Assembly (NCBI GenBank): GCA_045642205.1
Contig: JAZUIK010000181.1
Coordinates: forward strand, 1 to 64,000
Direction: 5' to 3'
Source of the DNA: RUG760 sp045642205
Lineage (GTDB): Bacteria > Bacillota > Clostridia > Lachnospirales > Bianqueaceae
Length of the DNA stretch: 64,000 nucleotides
Of this stretch, positions 17,041 through 25,615 are shown in pieces. Positions within the stretch are counted from its first letter, which is position 1, and each line of letters starts with the position of its first letter. The notes under the pieces are model-generated. The model did no database searches. It was not told where the DNA came from and was given only the letters and a program-made list of their open reading frames with translations. The translations under genes were made by a program, and so were the position numbers.

Positions 17041-18231
17041 TTAATTGAAGCAGGCCTTCAGAGCTTCTACCTTATCGGTATCCTCCCAGCGGACCTTCAG
17101 ATCTTCACGACCCATATGTCCATATGCAGCCAACTGACGATAGATGGGCTTTCTCAGCTGCAGTTCTCTGATGATGGCTGCAGGGCGGAAATCGAAGACT
17201 TTTTCTACAGCCTTGACCAGCTCTTTTTCATCTACCGTGGATGTTCCAAAGGTATCCACCAGGATACTGACAGGCTTGGATACACCGATGGCATAAGCCA
17301 GCTGGATCTCGCACTTTTTAGCAAGACCGGCAGCAACCACATTCTTAGCTGCATAACGAGCCGCATAGCAGGCACTTCTGTCTACCTTTGTCGGATCCTT
17401 TCCGGAGAAGCATCCGCCGCCATGACGTGCATATCCGCCGTAGGTATCGACAATGATCTTTCTTCCGGTCAATCCGCTGTCTCCCATAGGTCCACCGATA
17501 ACAAATCGTCCTGTAGGATTGATGAAGATCTTGGTATTCTCGTCCATCAGTTCAGCAGGAATGGTGGTACGGATAACCTTCTCTTCAATGTCTTTTCTCA
17601 AGGTTTCCATCTCTACAGCATCAGAATGCTGAGAAGAAACAACGACCGTATCGATACGAACAGGAACTCCATTTGCATATTCTACGGTTACCTGAGACTT
17701 TCCGTCCGGTCTGAGATAGGGAAGAGTGCCGTTCTTTCTGACTTCTGTTAGCTTTTTGGAAAGTTTATGAGAAAGAGAGATAGGAAGAGGCATCAATTCG
17801 GGAGTCTCATCGCAGGCATAACCAAACATCATACCCTGGTCTCCTGCTCCGAACAGATCTTCCTCATCCTGAGCACCTTCTTTATTCTCCATGGAATGAT
17901 CGACACCCAGAGCAATATCGGCAGACTGCTCATTGATCGCCGTCATAACCGCACAGGTATTGCAGTCAAATCCATAAGCATCATTATCATATCCTACTTC
18001 TCGAATGACGTTTCTGGCAATCTTTGGAATATCCACGTAGCAGTTTGTGGTGATCTCACCGACGATCATGACCATGCCGGTGGTTGCCATTGTTTCAGCA
18101 GCAACACGTCCCATGGGATCGTTGGTCAGGATCTCATCAACAATGGCATCAGAAATCTGATCACAGATCTTATCGGGATGTCCTTCCGTGACGGACTCTG
18201 AAGTGAATAACGTACGCATTAATTCTGACAT
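17041..18231 (-). CDS. metK: S-adenosylmethionine synthetase
   Basis: This 396-residue enzyme makes S-adenosylmethionine from methionine and ATP in the cytosol. Visible signatures are TSESVTEGHPDKICDQISDA at the N-terminus, the GAGDQGMMFGYA hexapeptide region and the GGGCFSGKDPTKVDRS loop. Length is normal. The gap to the upstream yfbR is only 53 bases, leaving no room for a SAM riboswitch, and none is seen, so control must come from the upstream operon or a promoter inside it. Confidence 0.97.
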   Translation of the reverse strand: MSELMRTLFTSESVTEGHPDKICDQISDAIVDEILTNDPMGRVAAETMATTGMVMIVGEITTNCYVDIPKIARNVIREVGYDNDAYGFDCNTCAVMTAINEQSADIALGVDHSMENKEGAQDEEDLFGAGDQGMMFGYACDETPELMPLPISLSHKLSKKLTEVRKNGTLPYLRPDGKSQVTVEYANGVPVRIDTVVVSSQHSDAVEMETLRKDIEEKVIRTTIPAELMDENTKIFINPTGRFVIGGPMGDSGLTGRKIIVDTYGGYARHGGGCFSGKDPTKVDRSACYAARYAAKNVVAAGLAKKCEIQLAYAIGVSKPVSILVDTFGTSTVDEKELVKAVEKVFDFRPAAIIRELQLRKPIYRQLAAYGHMGREDLKVRWEDTDKVEALKACFN

Positions 18232-18284
18232 ACTGTTTTCCTTTCAAGTATATATGGTTTCTTTGTGGCCTTCTTTAGCGGATA

Positions 18285-18866
18285 TCAGATATGATCGTTC
18301 AGTTCATCCAACGTGACATTAAAGTCAGGAATAAACTCTTCCATAAATGCATCCACTACCGGAAGATGCATTTCTTCAATGGAATTTCTTAAGGCTTCTT
18401 CAGCCTTCAGAAACTCTTTGTTTCCGCTTCTTTTTTCTTCCAGACACTTAGTGTAAGCTGCGATCTTATCGGCTGCTTTTACCAGCATCTTTTCTTTTTG
18501 ATCCTCAGGCTGTATCAGAGAACGGTATTCGTCCTTCAGATCCTCCGGGAGCATCTGGATCATTTTATCCTCTGCGATCTGCTCGATCTGTTTGTAAGCC
18601 TTTGTGATCTCTGCGTTAAAGTATTTGATGGGAGTTACCAGATCTCCGGTAATGACTTCACCGGTTTCATGGAATACAGCGATCGCCATGACATGTTCCG
18701 GATCCACATTCCCTCCAAATCTTTTATTTTCCATCAAAGCCAGACAATGAGCGATCATTGCTACCTGCAGTGAATGCTCCTGGATATTTTCCTCACGAAC
18801 AGAAGGCATCAATCCCCATCGTTTGATATGTTTCATTCTTGCGATATACGCAAAAAAACGACTCAT
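18285..18866 (-). CDS. yfbR: 5'-deoxynucleotidase, YfbR-like HD-family phosphohydrolase
   Basis: The 193-residue protein matches YfbR, which removes the phosphate from deoxynucleoside monophosphates. It shows SVREENIQEHSLQVAMIAH, FHETGEVITGDLVTP and KAADKIAAYTKCLEE. The metal-binding HD pair of E. coli YfbR reads His-Glu here (FHETGE). Its start overlaps the recF stop by four bases (ATGA), so translation is coupled. Its place after recF, where gyrB often sits, is unusual. Confidence 0.87.
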   Translation of the reverse strand: MSRFFAYIARMKHIKRWGLMPSVREENIQEHSLQVAMIAHCLALMENKRFGGNVDPEHVMAIAVFHETGEVITGDLVTPIKYFNAEITKAYKQIEQIAEDKMIQMLPEDLKDEYRSLIQPEDQKEKMLVKAADKIAAYTKCLEEKRSGNKEFLKAEEALRNSIEEMHLPVVDAFMEEFIPDFNVTLDELNDHI

Positions 18867-20014
18867 GATGTTGTCTGCTCCTTTTCTTTGTTTTCCTCTA
18901 TCTCTGCTTCTTCTTTTTGAGTTTCAGCATCAACGGTTCCTTCCTGTACATAAAAAAGACCGCTGACATTCAATGATCTGATACTGTCTTCCACACCGGT
19001 ACAGGTAAGGATCGTCTGATTGTTTTCTATGTACGATGCCAGCTGTGTCTGTCTTTGCTTATCCAGTTCACTCATAACATCATCCAGAAGCAGCACCGGC
19101 GTATCTCCGGTCTCATCTTTCATCATTTTCAGTTCTGCCAGTTTTAAAGAGAGAGCAGAAGTTCTTTGCTGTCCCTGTGATCCATAGATCCTGACATCTT
19201 TTTCATTCAGAAAGATAGCCATATCGTCATGTTGAGGACCATCTCCGGTGGTTCCCAATCTGAAATCTCTTTCAAAGTGTCTTTCCAGAACATCCATAAA
19301 TGCATTTTCATCCATGGGAGAATGGCATACATATTCGATGCGCATCTGTTCTGTCACTTTTGCCTCTTTGGTGATCTCTTTATGGATCACGGAAGTATAA
19401 GCCTCTAATCTTTTGATAAAAGCTTCTCTCTTCTTCATGACCCTGACACCATAGTAGGCAAGCTGCCTGTCCCAGGCAAACAAAGTATCTTTCACCATCT
19501 GAGGATCATTACTGTTCTTCAGAAGCTGATTTCTCTGCCGAAGCACATGATAATATTGCTGCAGATCATGAAGATAGACCGCATCGACCTGGGAAAGCTC
19601 CATATCGATGAATTTTCTTCGAAACTGCGGACCATTCTTGATCAGAGAAAGATCCTCCGGAGAAAAGACGACCACATGAAATCTTCCTATCAGTTCACTG
19701 ATCTTTCTGACAGGATAGTCATTGATCCGGATCGTCTTTCTTCCGTTTTTTCTCAAGATGATCTCTATCTTTTCTTCTTTTCCTCTCACCTCGTAAACGA
19801 TAGAAACATAAGATTCTTCTTTTCCCTGAAGAATGCATTCCTTATCGTTGGTCGTTCGGTGAGATCTTCCGGTCGCACAGTAATATACTCCTTCCAGAAG
19901 ATTCGTTTTTCCCTGGGCATTATCTCCGTAGAAGATATTGATACCATTCTTCATGTCCAGGAGAAGTTCGTCGTAATTTCTGAAATTGCGGAGCAGCAGC
20001 TGCTTCACATACAT
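18863..20014 (-). CDS. recF: DNA repair and replication protein RecF
   Basis: RecF is a DNA-binding ATPase that helps load RecA at gaps. The 383-residue protein has Walker A GDNAQGKTN (about residues 30-38), the GRSHRT motif, the signature GSQGQQRTSALSLKLAE and Walker B PVLLLDDVMSELD. A short acidic C-terminal tail (about 360-383) is extra. The gene follows the S4-domain gene by two bases and overlaps yfbR by four. Confidence 0.96.
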   Translation of the reverse strand: MYVKQLLLRNFRNYDELLLDMKNGINIFYGDNAQGKTNLLEGVYYCATGRSHRTTNDKECILQGKEESYVSIVYEVRGKEEKIEIILRKNGRKTIRINDYPVRKISELIGRFHVVVFSPEDLSLIKNGPQFRRKFIDMELSQVDAVYLHDLQQYYHVLRQRNQLLKNSNDPQMVKDTLFAWDRQLAYYGVRVMKKREAFIKRLEAYTSVIHKEITKEAKVTEQMRIEYVCHSPMDENAFMDVLERHFERDFRLGTTGDGPQHDDMAIFLNEKDVRIYGSQGQQRTSALSLKLAELKMMKDETGDTPVLLLDDVMSELDKQRQTQLASYIENNQTILTCTGVEDSIRSLNVSGLFYVQEGTVDAETQKEEAEIEENKEKEQTTS

Positions 20015-20016
20015 AT

Positions 20017-20232
20017 TCAGTTATCCGTTTCTATCTGATAGATTGTTCCATCCACTTCCACCGTATCACCGGTGTAAAGTTTCTTTCTGATAACAGAAGT
20101 AACCTCTCCGTTGATCTTTACCAGACCTTCTTCGATCATACTTCTGGCATCTCCACCACTCATGGCGATATTTTCCAGTTTCAAAAACTGATTCAGCTGG
20201 ATAAATTCACCTCTTACTTTTACTTTTTCCAT
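20017..20232 (-). CDS. yaaA: S4-domain RNA-binding protein (YaaA-type)
   Basis: The 71-residue protein is a lone S4 RNA-binding domain: FIQLNQFLKLENIAMSGGDARSMIEEG then VKINGEVTSVIRKKLYTGDTVEV. The same small gene sits between dnaN and recF in Bacillus and many Clostridia, and the product is thought to act on ribosomes. AAAGGAG precedes the ATG at 20232; a GTG two codons upstream is less likely. Confidence 0.93.
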   Translation of the reverse strand: MEKVKVRGEFIQLNQFLKLENIAMSGGDARSMIEEGLVKINGEVTSVIRKKLYTGDTVEVDGTIYQIETDN

Positions 20233-20251
20233 ACCCACTCCTTTTCTACAC

Positions 20252-21361
20252 TTAGTTGTGCAGACGGATGGGAAGGATGAAGTACTGATAATCGTTTCCT
20301 TCGGCAGCCTGAATGATACAGGGAGTCAGAGAAGAAGAGAAGTTGATGGTGATATCTTCATCACTGATCGCCTTCAGAGCATCCATATAATACTTAGGAT
20401 TGAAAGCGATGGTCAGAGGTTCACCCTCTGTCATATTGATCTCAACTTCCTCACGAGCCGTTCCGGTCTCTGCATTGGAGGTGATGACAATCTTATCTTT
20501 TTCTACTTCCAGTCGGATGGGGCTGTTCTTGCTCTCACGGCTGATCAGAGCTGCACGGTCAACACTGTCAAGAAGATCCTTTTTCTTTACAGAGATCTTG
20601 GTCTTGAATTCCATTGCCAGATTTCTCTCATAGTTCAGGAAAGTTCCTTCCAGAAGTCTGGTCAGGACGATGGTATTGTTCATGATGAACATGGCATGCT
20701 TTCCGGTAAATACCATGGTTGCCAGGGATTCTTCTTCCGTCTCCAGGATCTTATTGATCTCACTGAGTGCCTTACCGGGAACAGTGACCTTAAATTCCTG
20801 AGTGCTGTTGACCTTGGTTCTCTTCATAGAGATACGGAAACCATCGACAGCAACGATGTAGAGGTAACCACCTCTGACATCAAAAAGTTCACCGGTCAGA
20901 ACAGGACGACCACTGTTTTCAGGTGCAATGGAGAAAATGGTGTTGCTGATCATATCACGCAGAACAGCCTGGTTGATGAGGATCTCCTGTTCCTTTTTGA
21001 TCTCAGGAAGACGGGGAAAATCCTTACCGGACAGAGTACCGATCGTAAACTTGGATCTTGCACACTCGATGGTCATATGAGAATCGTCGGTAGTTTCGAT
21101 CTTTACATCTTCATCGGGAAGACGGCGGATGATCTCTCCGAACATACGGGCATTCACAGCAACGGAACCTTCATTTCTGACTACAGCTTCGATAGAAGTC
21201 TGGATTCCCATTTCAAGATCATTTCCAAGAAGGGTCAGGGTGCTTCCTGCTCCTTCCAGAAGGATATCTTCCAGGATCGGCATCGTTGTACGAACAGAAA
21301 CTGCCTTGGAAACGATACCTACAGCTTTCAGAAGGTCATTACGATTACAAACGATAAGCAT
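20252..21361 (-). CDS. dnaN: DNA polymerase III beta sliding clamp
   Basis: The 369-residue clamp encircles DNA and tethers the replicative polymerase. It starts MLIVCNRNDLLKAVGIVSKAVS and has the three-domain clamp pattern and the C-terminal YQYFILPIRL that lines the partner-binding pocket. The frame is open 16 codons upstream, but AAAGGAG is placed seven bases before ATG 21361 and homology begins there. It starts the leftward operon dnaN-yaaA-recF-yfbR. Confidence 0.97.
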   Translation of the reverse strand: MLIVCNRNDLLKAVGIVSKAVSVRTTMPILEDILLEGAGSTLTLLGNDLEMGIQTSIEAVVRNEGSVAVNARMFGEIIRRLPDEDVKIETTDDSHMTIECARSKFTIGTLSGKDFPRLPEIKKEQEILINQAVLRDMISNTIFSIAPENSGRPVLTGELFDVRGGYLYIVAVDGFRISMKRTKVNSTQEFKVTVPGKALSEINKILETEEESLATMVFTGKHAMFIMNNTIVLTRLLEGTFLNYERNLAMEFKTKISVKKKDLLDSVDRAALISRESKNSPIRLEVEKDKIVITSNAETGTAREEVEINMTEGEPLTIAFNPKYYMDALKAISDEDITINFSSSLTPCIIQAAEGNDYQYFILPIRLHN

Positions 21362-21463
21362 GATGGACTCCTTTCGATGACAGGATGTGGCGATCGGATA
21401 ATTGATCATCCATCCTTATATCTTTGATTGATTTAGTCTTCTTCTTAGTAGTGACGTGAAAAG

Positions 21464-21695
21464 TGTGGAAAACTCTTCTCATCATCGATAAACAGCGGAT
21501 TGTATGTGTTTAAAAGAAGGTGGAAAGGTCGTGGAAAAGAAGGGGTGTTATCCACGATATTCACACCGTGAAAAATGAGTGAAAATTTACTTCACAGATT
21601 TTGGTCTTTTCCACCCGGTTTTCACCTTTCATTCACACAATTATACACCTTAAAATGGTAGTTATCCCCCATTTCACCATGAAAATTGTGGATAA
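21464..21695. other. oriC, dnaA-dnaN box cluster
   Basis: The dnaA-dnaN gap holds DnaA-box matches: TGTGGATAA (21687-21695), TTATCCACG (21548-21556), TGTGGAAAA (21464-21472) and weaker TTATCCCCC and TTTTCCACC copies. Beyond 21464 toward dnaN, the minus strand reads CTACTA then an A/T-rich run to 21420, reminiscent of the B. subtilis unwinding region after its last boxes. The unwinding role is inferred. Confidence 0.7.
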
Positions 21696-21703
21696 GTGGT
21701 GAA

Positions 21704-23050
21704 TTATTCGCCGTTGATCCTCTTTTGCATGTCTTCAATGCTGCGTTTCAGTTCGTTTCCGGTGGGTCCTTTGAGATCCTCGGCGATCTTATTGCAGGCA
21801 TGGATGACGGTGGTATGATCTCTTCCTCCGAAATATCCACCGATGGCAGAGAGAGGTTCCTCTGTCAGTTGTCTGGAAAGATACATGGCGATCTGTCTGG
21901 GATAGGCGATCTCCTTGGGTTTTTTCTTGGAGCGGATATCTTCTTCCTTAATATTATATCGCTCACAGACAACATCGATGATCCGGGGGACAGTAACAGT
22001 CTTAATGATACCACTTCCGATGTAATCCTTCAATGCTTCCTGAGCCAGAGAAATGTCGATCTCACGGTCCGGATAGAGGCGGGAGAAGCCGTTGACTCTG
22101 GTCAGAGCACCTTCCAGCTCACGAATGTTGGAGGAGATGTTGTTGGCAATATAACTGAGGACAGGAATATCGACGGAAATATTGTTCATCTCGGCCTTCT
22201 TCTGAAGGATCGCGACACGGGTCTCATAGTCAGGTGCCTTGATGTCTGCTACCATTCCGGATTTAAAACGGCTGCGGATCCTTTCTTCCAGAAGTTGGAT
22301 CTCCTCCGGAGGACGATCTCCGGAAATGACGATCTGCTTGTTGCCATCATACAGAGCATTGAAAGTATGGAAGAATTCCAGCTGGGTACTTTCCTTACCA
22401 CCAATGAACTGGATATCGTCGATCAGAAGGACATCGATCAGACGATATTTTCTTCTGAATTCTTCAGTAGTACCTTTGGCAATGGCGGCAATGATCTCAT
22501 TGGTAAAGGTCTCAGAGGTAACATAGAGAACTTTCTTGGTAGGATCCTCTGTCAGTACCTTATGAGCGATGGATTGCATCAGATGAGTTTTACCAAGTCC
22601 CGGAGATCCCCAGATAAACAAGGGATTGTACATCTGTCCGGGCATTTCTGAAACAGCCATGGCTGATGCAAAGGCCAGCTGATTATTATTTCCCTTGATG
22701 AAGTTCTCAAAGGTATATTTGGGATTTAATCCGGCAGCCAGTGCTAAGTCATTGATCATGACCTGCTGCTGGAGATTCGCGGACTCTTCTTTACTGTATT
22801 TTCCCTTTTGATAGATCTTGAAGGAAAGGGGAAGTCCCAATTCTTCAAAATACTGGGAAAAGTGCTGAGCATAACGGTTTTCGATAATGTTGATAGCCAT
22901 GGGTTCATTGGTTTCCAGGATCAACATGCGATCGTTTTCAATGGTGATGGGACTCAGACCCGAAAACCAGGTGTCAAAGCTGAGGGGAGAGACCCTCTGC
23001 TTTAAGAGTACCATCAGATCATCAAAAACCTGACGGGCATCCATTGCCAT
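21704..23050 (-). CDS. dnaA: Chromosomal replication initiator DnaA
   Basis: DnaA binds boxes at oriC, oligomerises with ATP and melts the origin. The 448-residue protein has domain I (1-85), a short linker, the AAA+ domain with Walker A GSPGLGKTH and Walker B LLIDDIQF, and the C-terminal DNA-binding domain with the signature GGRDHTTVIHAC. AGGAGG lies seven bases ahead of ATG 23050. It is flanked on both sides by DnaA boxes, so it can repress itself. Confidence 0.98.
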   Translation of the reverse strand: MAMDARQVFDDLMVLLKQRVSPLSFDTWFSGLSPITIENDRMLILETNEPMAINIIENRYAQHFSQYFEELGLPLSFKIYQKGKYSKEESANLQQQVMINDLALAAGLNPKYTFENFIKGNNNQLAFASAMAVSEMPGQMYNPLFIWGSPGLGKTHLMQSIAHKVLTEDPTKKVLYVTSETFTNEIIAAIAKGTTEEFRRKYRLIDVLLIDDIQFIGGKESTQLEFFHTFNALYDGNKQIVISGDRPPEEIQLLEERIRSRFKSGMVADIKAPDYETRVAILQKKAEMNNISVDIPVLSYIANNISSNIRELEGALTRVNGFSRLYPDREIDISLAQEALKDYIGSGIIKTVTVPRIIDVVCERYNIKEEDIRSKKKPKEIAYPRQIAMYLSRQLTEEPLSAIGGYFGGRDHTTVIHACNKIAEDLKGPTGNELKRSIEDMQKRINGE

Positions 23051-23192
23051 ATGTGTTCCTCCTATATAGGGATCGAAAGAGAAAAGTTCTTATATAATAA
23101 GGAAGAAACTTTTTATCCTTTCGATACGCTGTTATGGCCATTTTTCTGTTATTCGCAGAAAACGGCACAATAATTCATCATAAGTAAATGAA

Positions 23193-23221
23193 ATCATATC
23201 AAAATCAAAAAAAGGTTTCAA
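23193..23221 (-). promoter_or_regulatory. Promoter of dnaA
   Basis: On the minus strand TTGAAA (23216-23221) and TATGAT (23193-23198) are 17 bases apart. A DnaA box pair starts 28 bases upstream. Confidence 0.75.
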
Positions 23222-23248
23222 TATGGATTTCATAGGGAAAAAAGGGAG

Positions 23249-23422
23249 TGTGGACAATGTGGATAACTGTTATTTTTTCATAAACAGTAAATAAGTTAAG
23301 GAAGGACCCTTATAAAGTGGCATAAAGTCAATAAAACGACTTTTTAAGGGATAACAGATCATCTAGTTATTCACATAGTTATACCCAAAGTGTGGATAAC
23401 CTGTTCATAAAAATGTGGATAA
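23249..23422. other. oriC, dnaA-rpmH box cluster
   Basis: Five good boxes lie here: TGTGGACAA (23249-23257), TGTGGATAA (23258-23266), TTATTCACA (23367-23375), TGTGGATAA (23391-23399) and TGTGGATAA (23414-23422). The region is A/T-rich and marks the divergence of the two gene arms. With the dnaA-dnaN cluster it makes a bipartite origin of the B. subtilis type. Confidence 0.88.
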
Positions 23423-23502
23423 CCTGGTTTTTCATAGCATAGAGAAAAGGAAAAAATCCTTATTTTATGCCCCCTCCGAGGGGATAATCTGAAAAAAACT
23501 GC

Positions 23503-23531
23503 TTGACGTTGTCTTCGGTTTTTCATATAAT
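23503..23531 (+). promoter_or_regulatory. Promoter of rpmH
   Basis: TTGACG (23503-23508) and TATAAT (23526-23531) are spaced 17 bases apart, just past the last DnaA box. Confidence 0.88.
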
Positions 23532-23567
23532 ACCATGGTGTGCTCGAAATAAAGGAGGTGTCCAACT

Positions 23568-23702
23568 ATGGTAACAACATATCGTCCGAAGACCAAGCAG
23601 CGCAAGAGAGAGCATGGCTTCAGAAAAAGAATGGCGACTGCAAATGGTCGTAAAGTTCTTTCCAGAAGAAGAAGAAAGGGCAGAAAGGTTCTTACTGCCT
23701 AA
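23568..23702 (+). CDS. rpmH: Ribosomal protein bL34
   Basis: The 44-residue, highly basic protein contains the bL34 core HGFRKRMATANGRKVL and ends GRKVLTA. The N-terminus reads MVTTYRPKTKQRKRE instead of the usual MKRTFQP form, a modest divergence. An AAAGGAGGTG ribosome site and a consensus promoter precede it. It opens the rightward arm next to the origin, its conserved place in bacteria. Confidence 0.97.
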   Translation: MVTTYRPKTKQRKREHGFRKRMATANGRKVLSRRRRKGRKVLTA

Positions 23703-23723
23703 TTTTTCATACTTTGATTTAGT

Positions 23724-23770
23724 TTGAACCGGCGGCAGATCCAGATGTCTGATGGCCGGTTCAAATTTTA
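23724..23770 (+). terminator. Partial terminator between rpmH and rnpA
   Basis: TTTGAACCGGC pairs with GCCGGTTCAAA, followed by TTTTAT. It likely lowers expression of rnpA and later genes relative to rpmH. Confidence 0.75.
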
Positions 23771-23786
23771 TCTGAAAAACTTTTGA

Positions 23787-24119
23787 ATGGAAAGCTTAAA
23801 AAAGCAGCAATTCGCGCAAGTTTACAAAGAAGGAAAGTCCCGCGCGGACGCCCTGATCGTTATGTATGTTCTGGAAAACGATCAGCCCAATAACCGATTG
23901 GGAATCACTGTATCAAAAAAAGTCGGAAACAGTGTAGTGCGTCACAGAGTCAAGAGGATCATCAAAGAGGCTTATCGTCTGCATGAAGATGAATTCAAGA
24001 CCGGTAGGGATATCGTCGTTATTGCCCGTCGTCCCGCGATCACGAAAAAGAGCACAGACATGGAAATGTCACTGCGGAGACTGGCAAAGGGATTAAAGAT
24101 CTTAGAGATGCAGAAATGA
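23787..24119 (+). CDS. rnpA: Ribonuclease P protein component
   Basis: The 110-residue basic protein assists RNase P RNA in tRNA 5' maturation. It starts MESLKKQQFAQVYKEGKS and holds the RNR-type motif region NSVVRHRVKRIIKEAYR. Its stop overlaps the yidD start by four bases. Confidence 0.95.
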   Translation: MESLKKQQFAQVYKEGKSRADALIVMYVLENDQPNNRLGITVSKKVGNSVVRHRVKRIIKEAYRLHEDEFKTGRDIVVIARRPAITKKSTDMEMSLRRLAKGLKILEMQK

Positions 24120-24325
24120 AAAAAGCACTGCTCTATCTGATCCATTTTTATCAGAAACGGATATCACCGCTGAAGCGGCCATGTTGTCGTTTTTATCCAT
24201 CCTGTTCTCAGTACGCCTTTGAGGCTGTATCGAAATATGGTGCGAAAAAAGGAACAAAACTGGCTGTGAAGCGGCTTTTGCGTTGTCATCCTTTTCATCC
24301 GGGAGGATATGATCCGGTTCCGTGA
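24116..24325 (+). CDS. yidD: YidD membrane protein insertion factor
   Basis: The 69-residue protein has the YidD pattern: YQKRISPLKRPCCRFYPSCS, then YGAKKGTKLAVKRLLRCHPFHPGGYDPVP, with an N-terminal amphipathic helix. It assists YidC in inserting membrane proteins. It overlaps rnpA (ATGA) and comes 36 bases before yidC. Confidence 0.95.
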   Translation: MKKALLYLIHFYQKRISPLKRPCCRFYPSCSQYAFEAVSKYGAKKGTKLAVKRLLRCHPFHPGGYDPVP

Positions 24326-24361
24326 TCATAAAAATGACAAGGCTCTATTTACAGAGAGGAA

Positions 24362-25615
24362 ATGTTTAGTATGACGAAAACCGCACTGGCGGCTACAACC
24401 AATTGGTTGCTGAAGCCGTTTGCTCTCTTACTTGGCCTGATTTTCTCCGGTCTGTTCGCTATGCTTAGCGGATCTACCGATGTACAGGCATTGGGTATCA
24501 CCATTATCCTGTTTACTTTTATCACCAGACTTCTGATGGCTCCTTTGATGTTCAATCAGCAGCGTTCTTCTCGCCGCATGACTCGTCTGCAGCCGAAGAT
24601 CCAGAAAATCCAGGATAAGTACAAAGGTAAAACTGATCCTGAGTCTAACCAGCGCATGCAGCAGGAGATTCAGGCAATCTATAAGGAAAACAAAGCAAAT
24701 CCCATGTCTGGCTGTCTGCCTCTTCTGATCCAGATGCCGATCATCTTTGCTCTGTTCGAAGTTCTGAGAAACGTTCCCTTCTATGTGAATACTCTCGGTG
24801 ATCTCTATAGAGAAATGGCGACCACCGTTCAGGGTGTCAGTGGAAGCACTGCCTATATCACAGAGAATTTTGCTACTGTGATCAAGGGAATCAGAAACTT
24901 TGATGCTGCAAATGTAGAATCCATGATGGATCTTTTGTATCATCTGACCTCTAACCAGTGGACAGAGTTGATGACAAAGCTGAATCTGTCCGGAAATACT
25001 GCATTTGTTGCTGCATATGAGAGTGTTACCCGCATCAATACGTTTGGTGCCGGTGTTCTGACATTCAATCTGTGCGAAAATCCCGGCTTCAGAGGTTGGA
25101 ATATGGTCATTCCTATCGTTGCCGGTGTTACCACCTTCCTGCAGAGTTTCATTACAACGCAGGCAAATGAGAAGCGCCAGAAGATGGCAAGCCCTGATGG
25201 TATTGCAGATCAGACACAGAAGTCCATGAAGATGATGAATTATTTCTTCCCCTTCATGACCGCTTACTTTGCTGTGAACATGCCTGCCGGTCTTGGTCTT
25301 TACTGGATCGTTTCCAACATCTTCGGTATCATCTCTCAGCTGATCAGCGATGCTATCCTGGATAAGGAAGAGTACAAGGAAGCTGTTAAGAGAAGAGATG
25401 AGCTCATTGCTAAGAGAGAAGCAGCTATGAATGACAAGTCTCGTCTGGATAAGTCCACCGGAGGCCGTCTTGGTGCTGCGTCCAATGCACAGAGCAAGGC
25501 ATCTCTTGCCGGCGGAAGAAAGGTGCAGCAGCCTAAAGCAGAGACAAAACCTGTGATCGAGGCAGAAGCTGTTGAAGTGAAGGAAGAGAAAGTGGAGGAG
25601 GACTCCGAAGAATGA
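24362..25615 (+). CDS. yidC: Membrane protein insertase YidC/OxaA
   Basis: The 417-residue insertase has an N-terminal membrane segment, a second at about 40-60, the conserved LLMAPLMFNQQRSSRRMTRLQPKIQKIQ region, and later helices including MNYFFPFMTAYFAVNMPAGLGLYWIVSN. An insertion of about 80 residues (about 140-220) lies between helices 2 and 3, longer than in B. subtilis SpoIIIJ. The lysine-rich and acidic C-terminal tail is cytosolic. GAGAGG favours either ATG 24362 or ATG 24371; I keep the first. Confidence 0.94.
   Translation: MFSMTKTALAATTNWLLKPFALLLGLIFSGLFAMLSGSTDVQALGITIILFTFITRLLMAPLMFNQQRSSRRMTRLQPKIQKIQDKYKGKTDPESNQRMQQEIQAIYKENKANPMSGCLPLLIQMPIIFALFEVLRNVPFYVNTLGDLYREMATTVQGVSGSTAYITENFATVIKGIRNFDAANVESMMDLLYHLTSNQWTELMTKLNLSGNTAFVAAYESVTRINTFGAGVLTFNLCENPGFRGWNMVIPIVAGVTTFLQSFITTQANEKRQKMASPDGIADQTQKSMKMMNYFFPFMTAYFAVNMPAGLGLYWIVSNIFGIISQLISDAILDKEEYKEAVKRRDELIAKREAAMNDKSRLDKSTGGRLGAASNAQSKASLAGGRKVQQPKAETKPVIEAEAVEVKEEKVEEDSEE

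Noticed and set aside
18232..18284. SAM riboswitch ahead of metK
   Set aside because: The gap is only 53 bases and has no SAM-I hallmarks.
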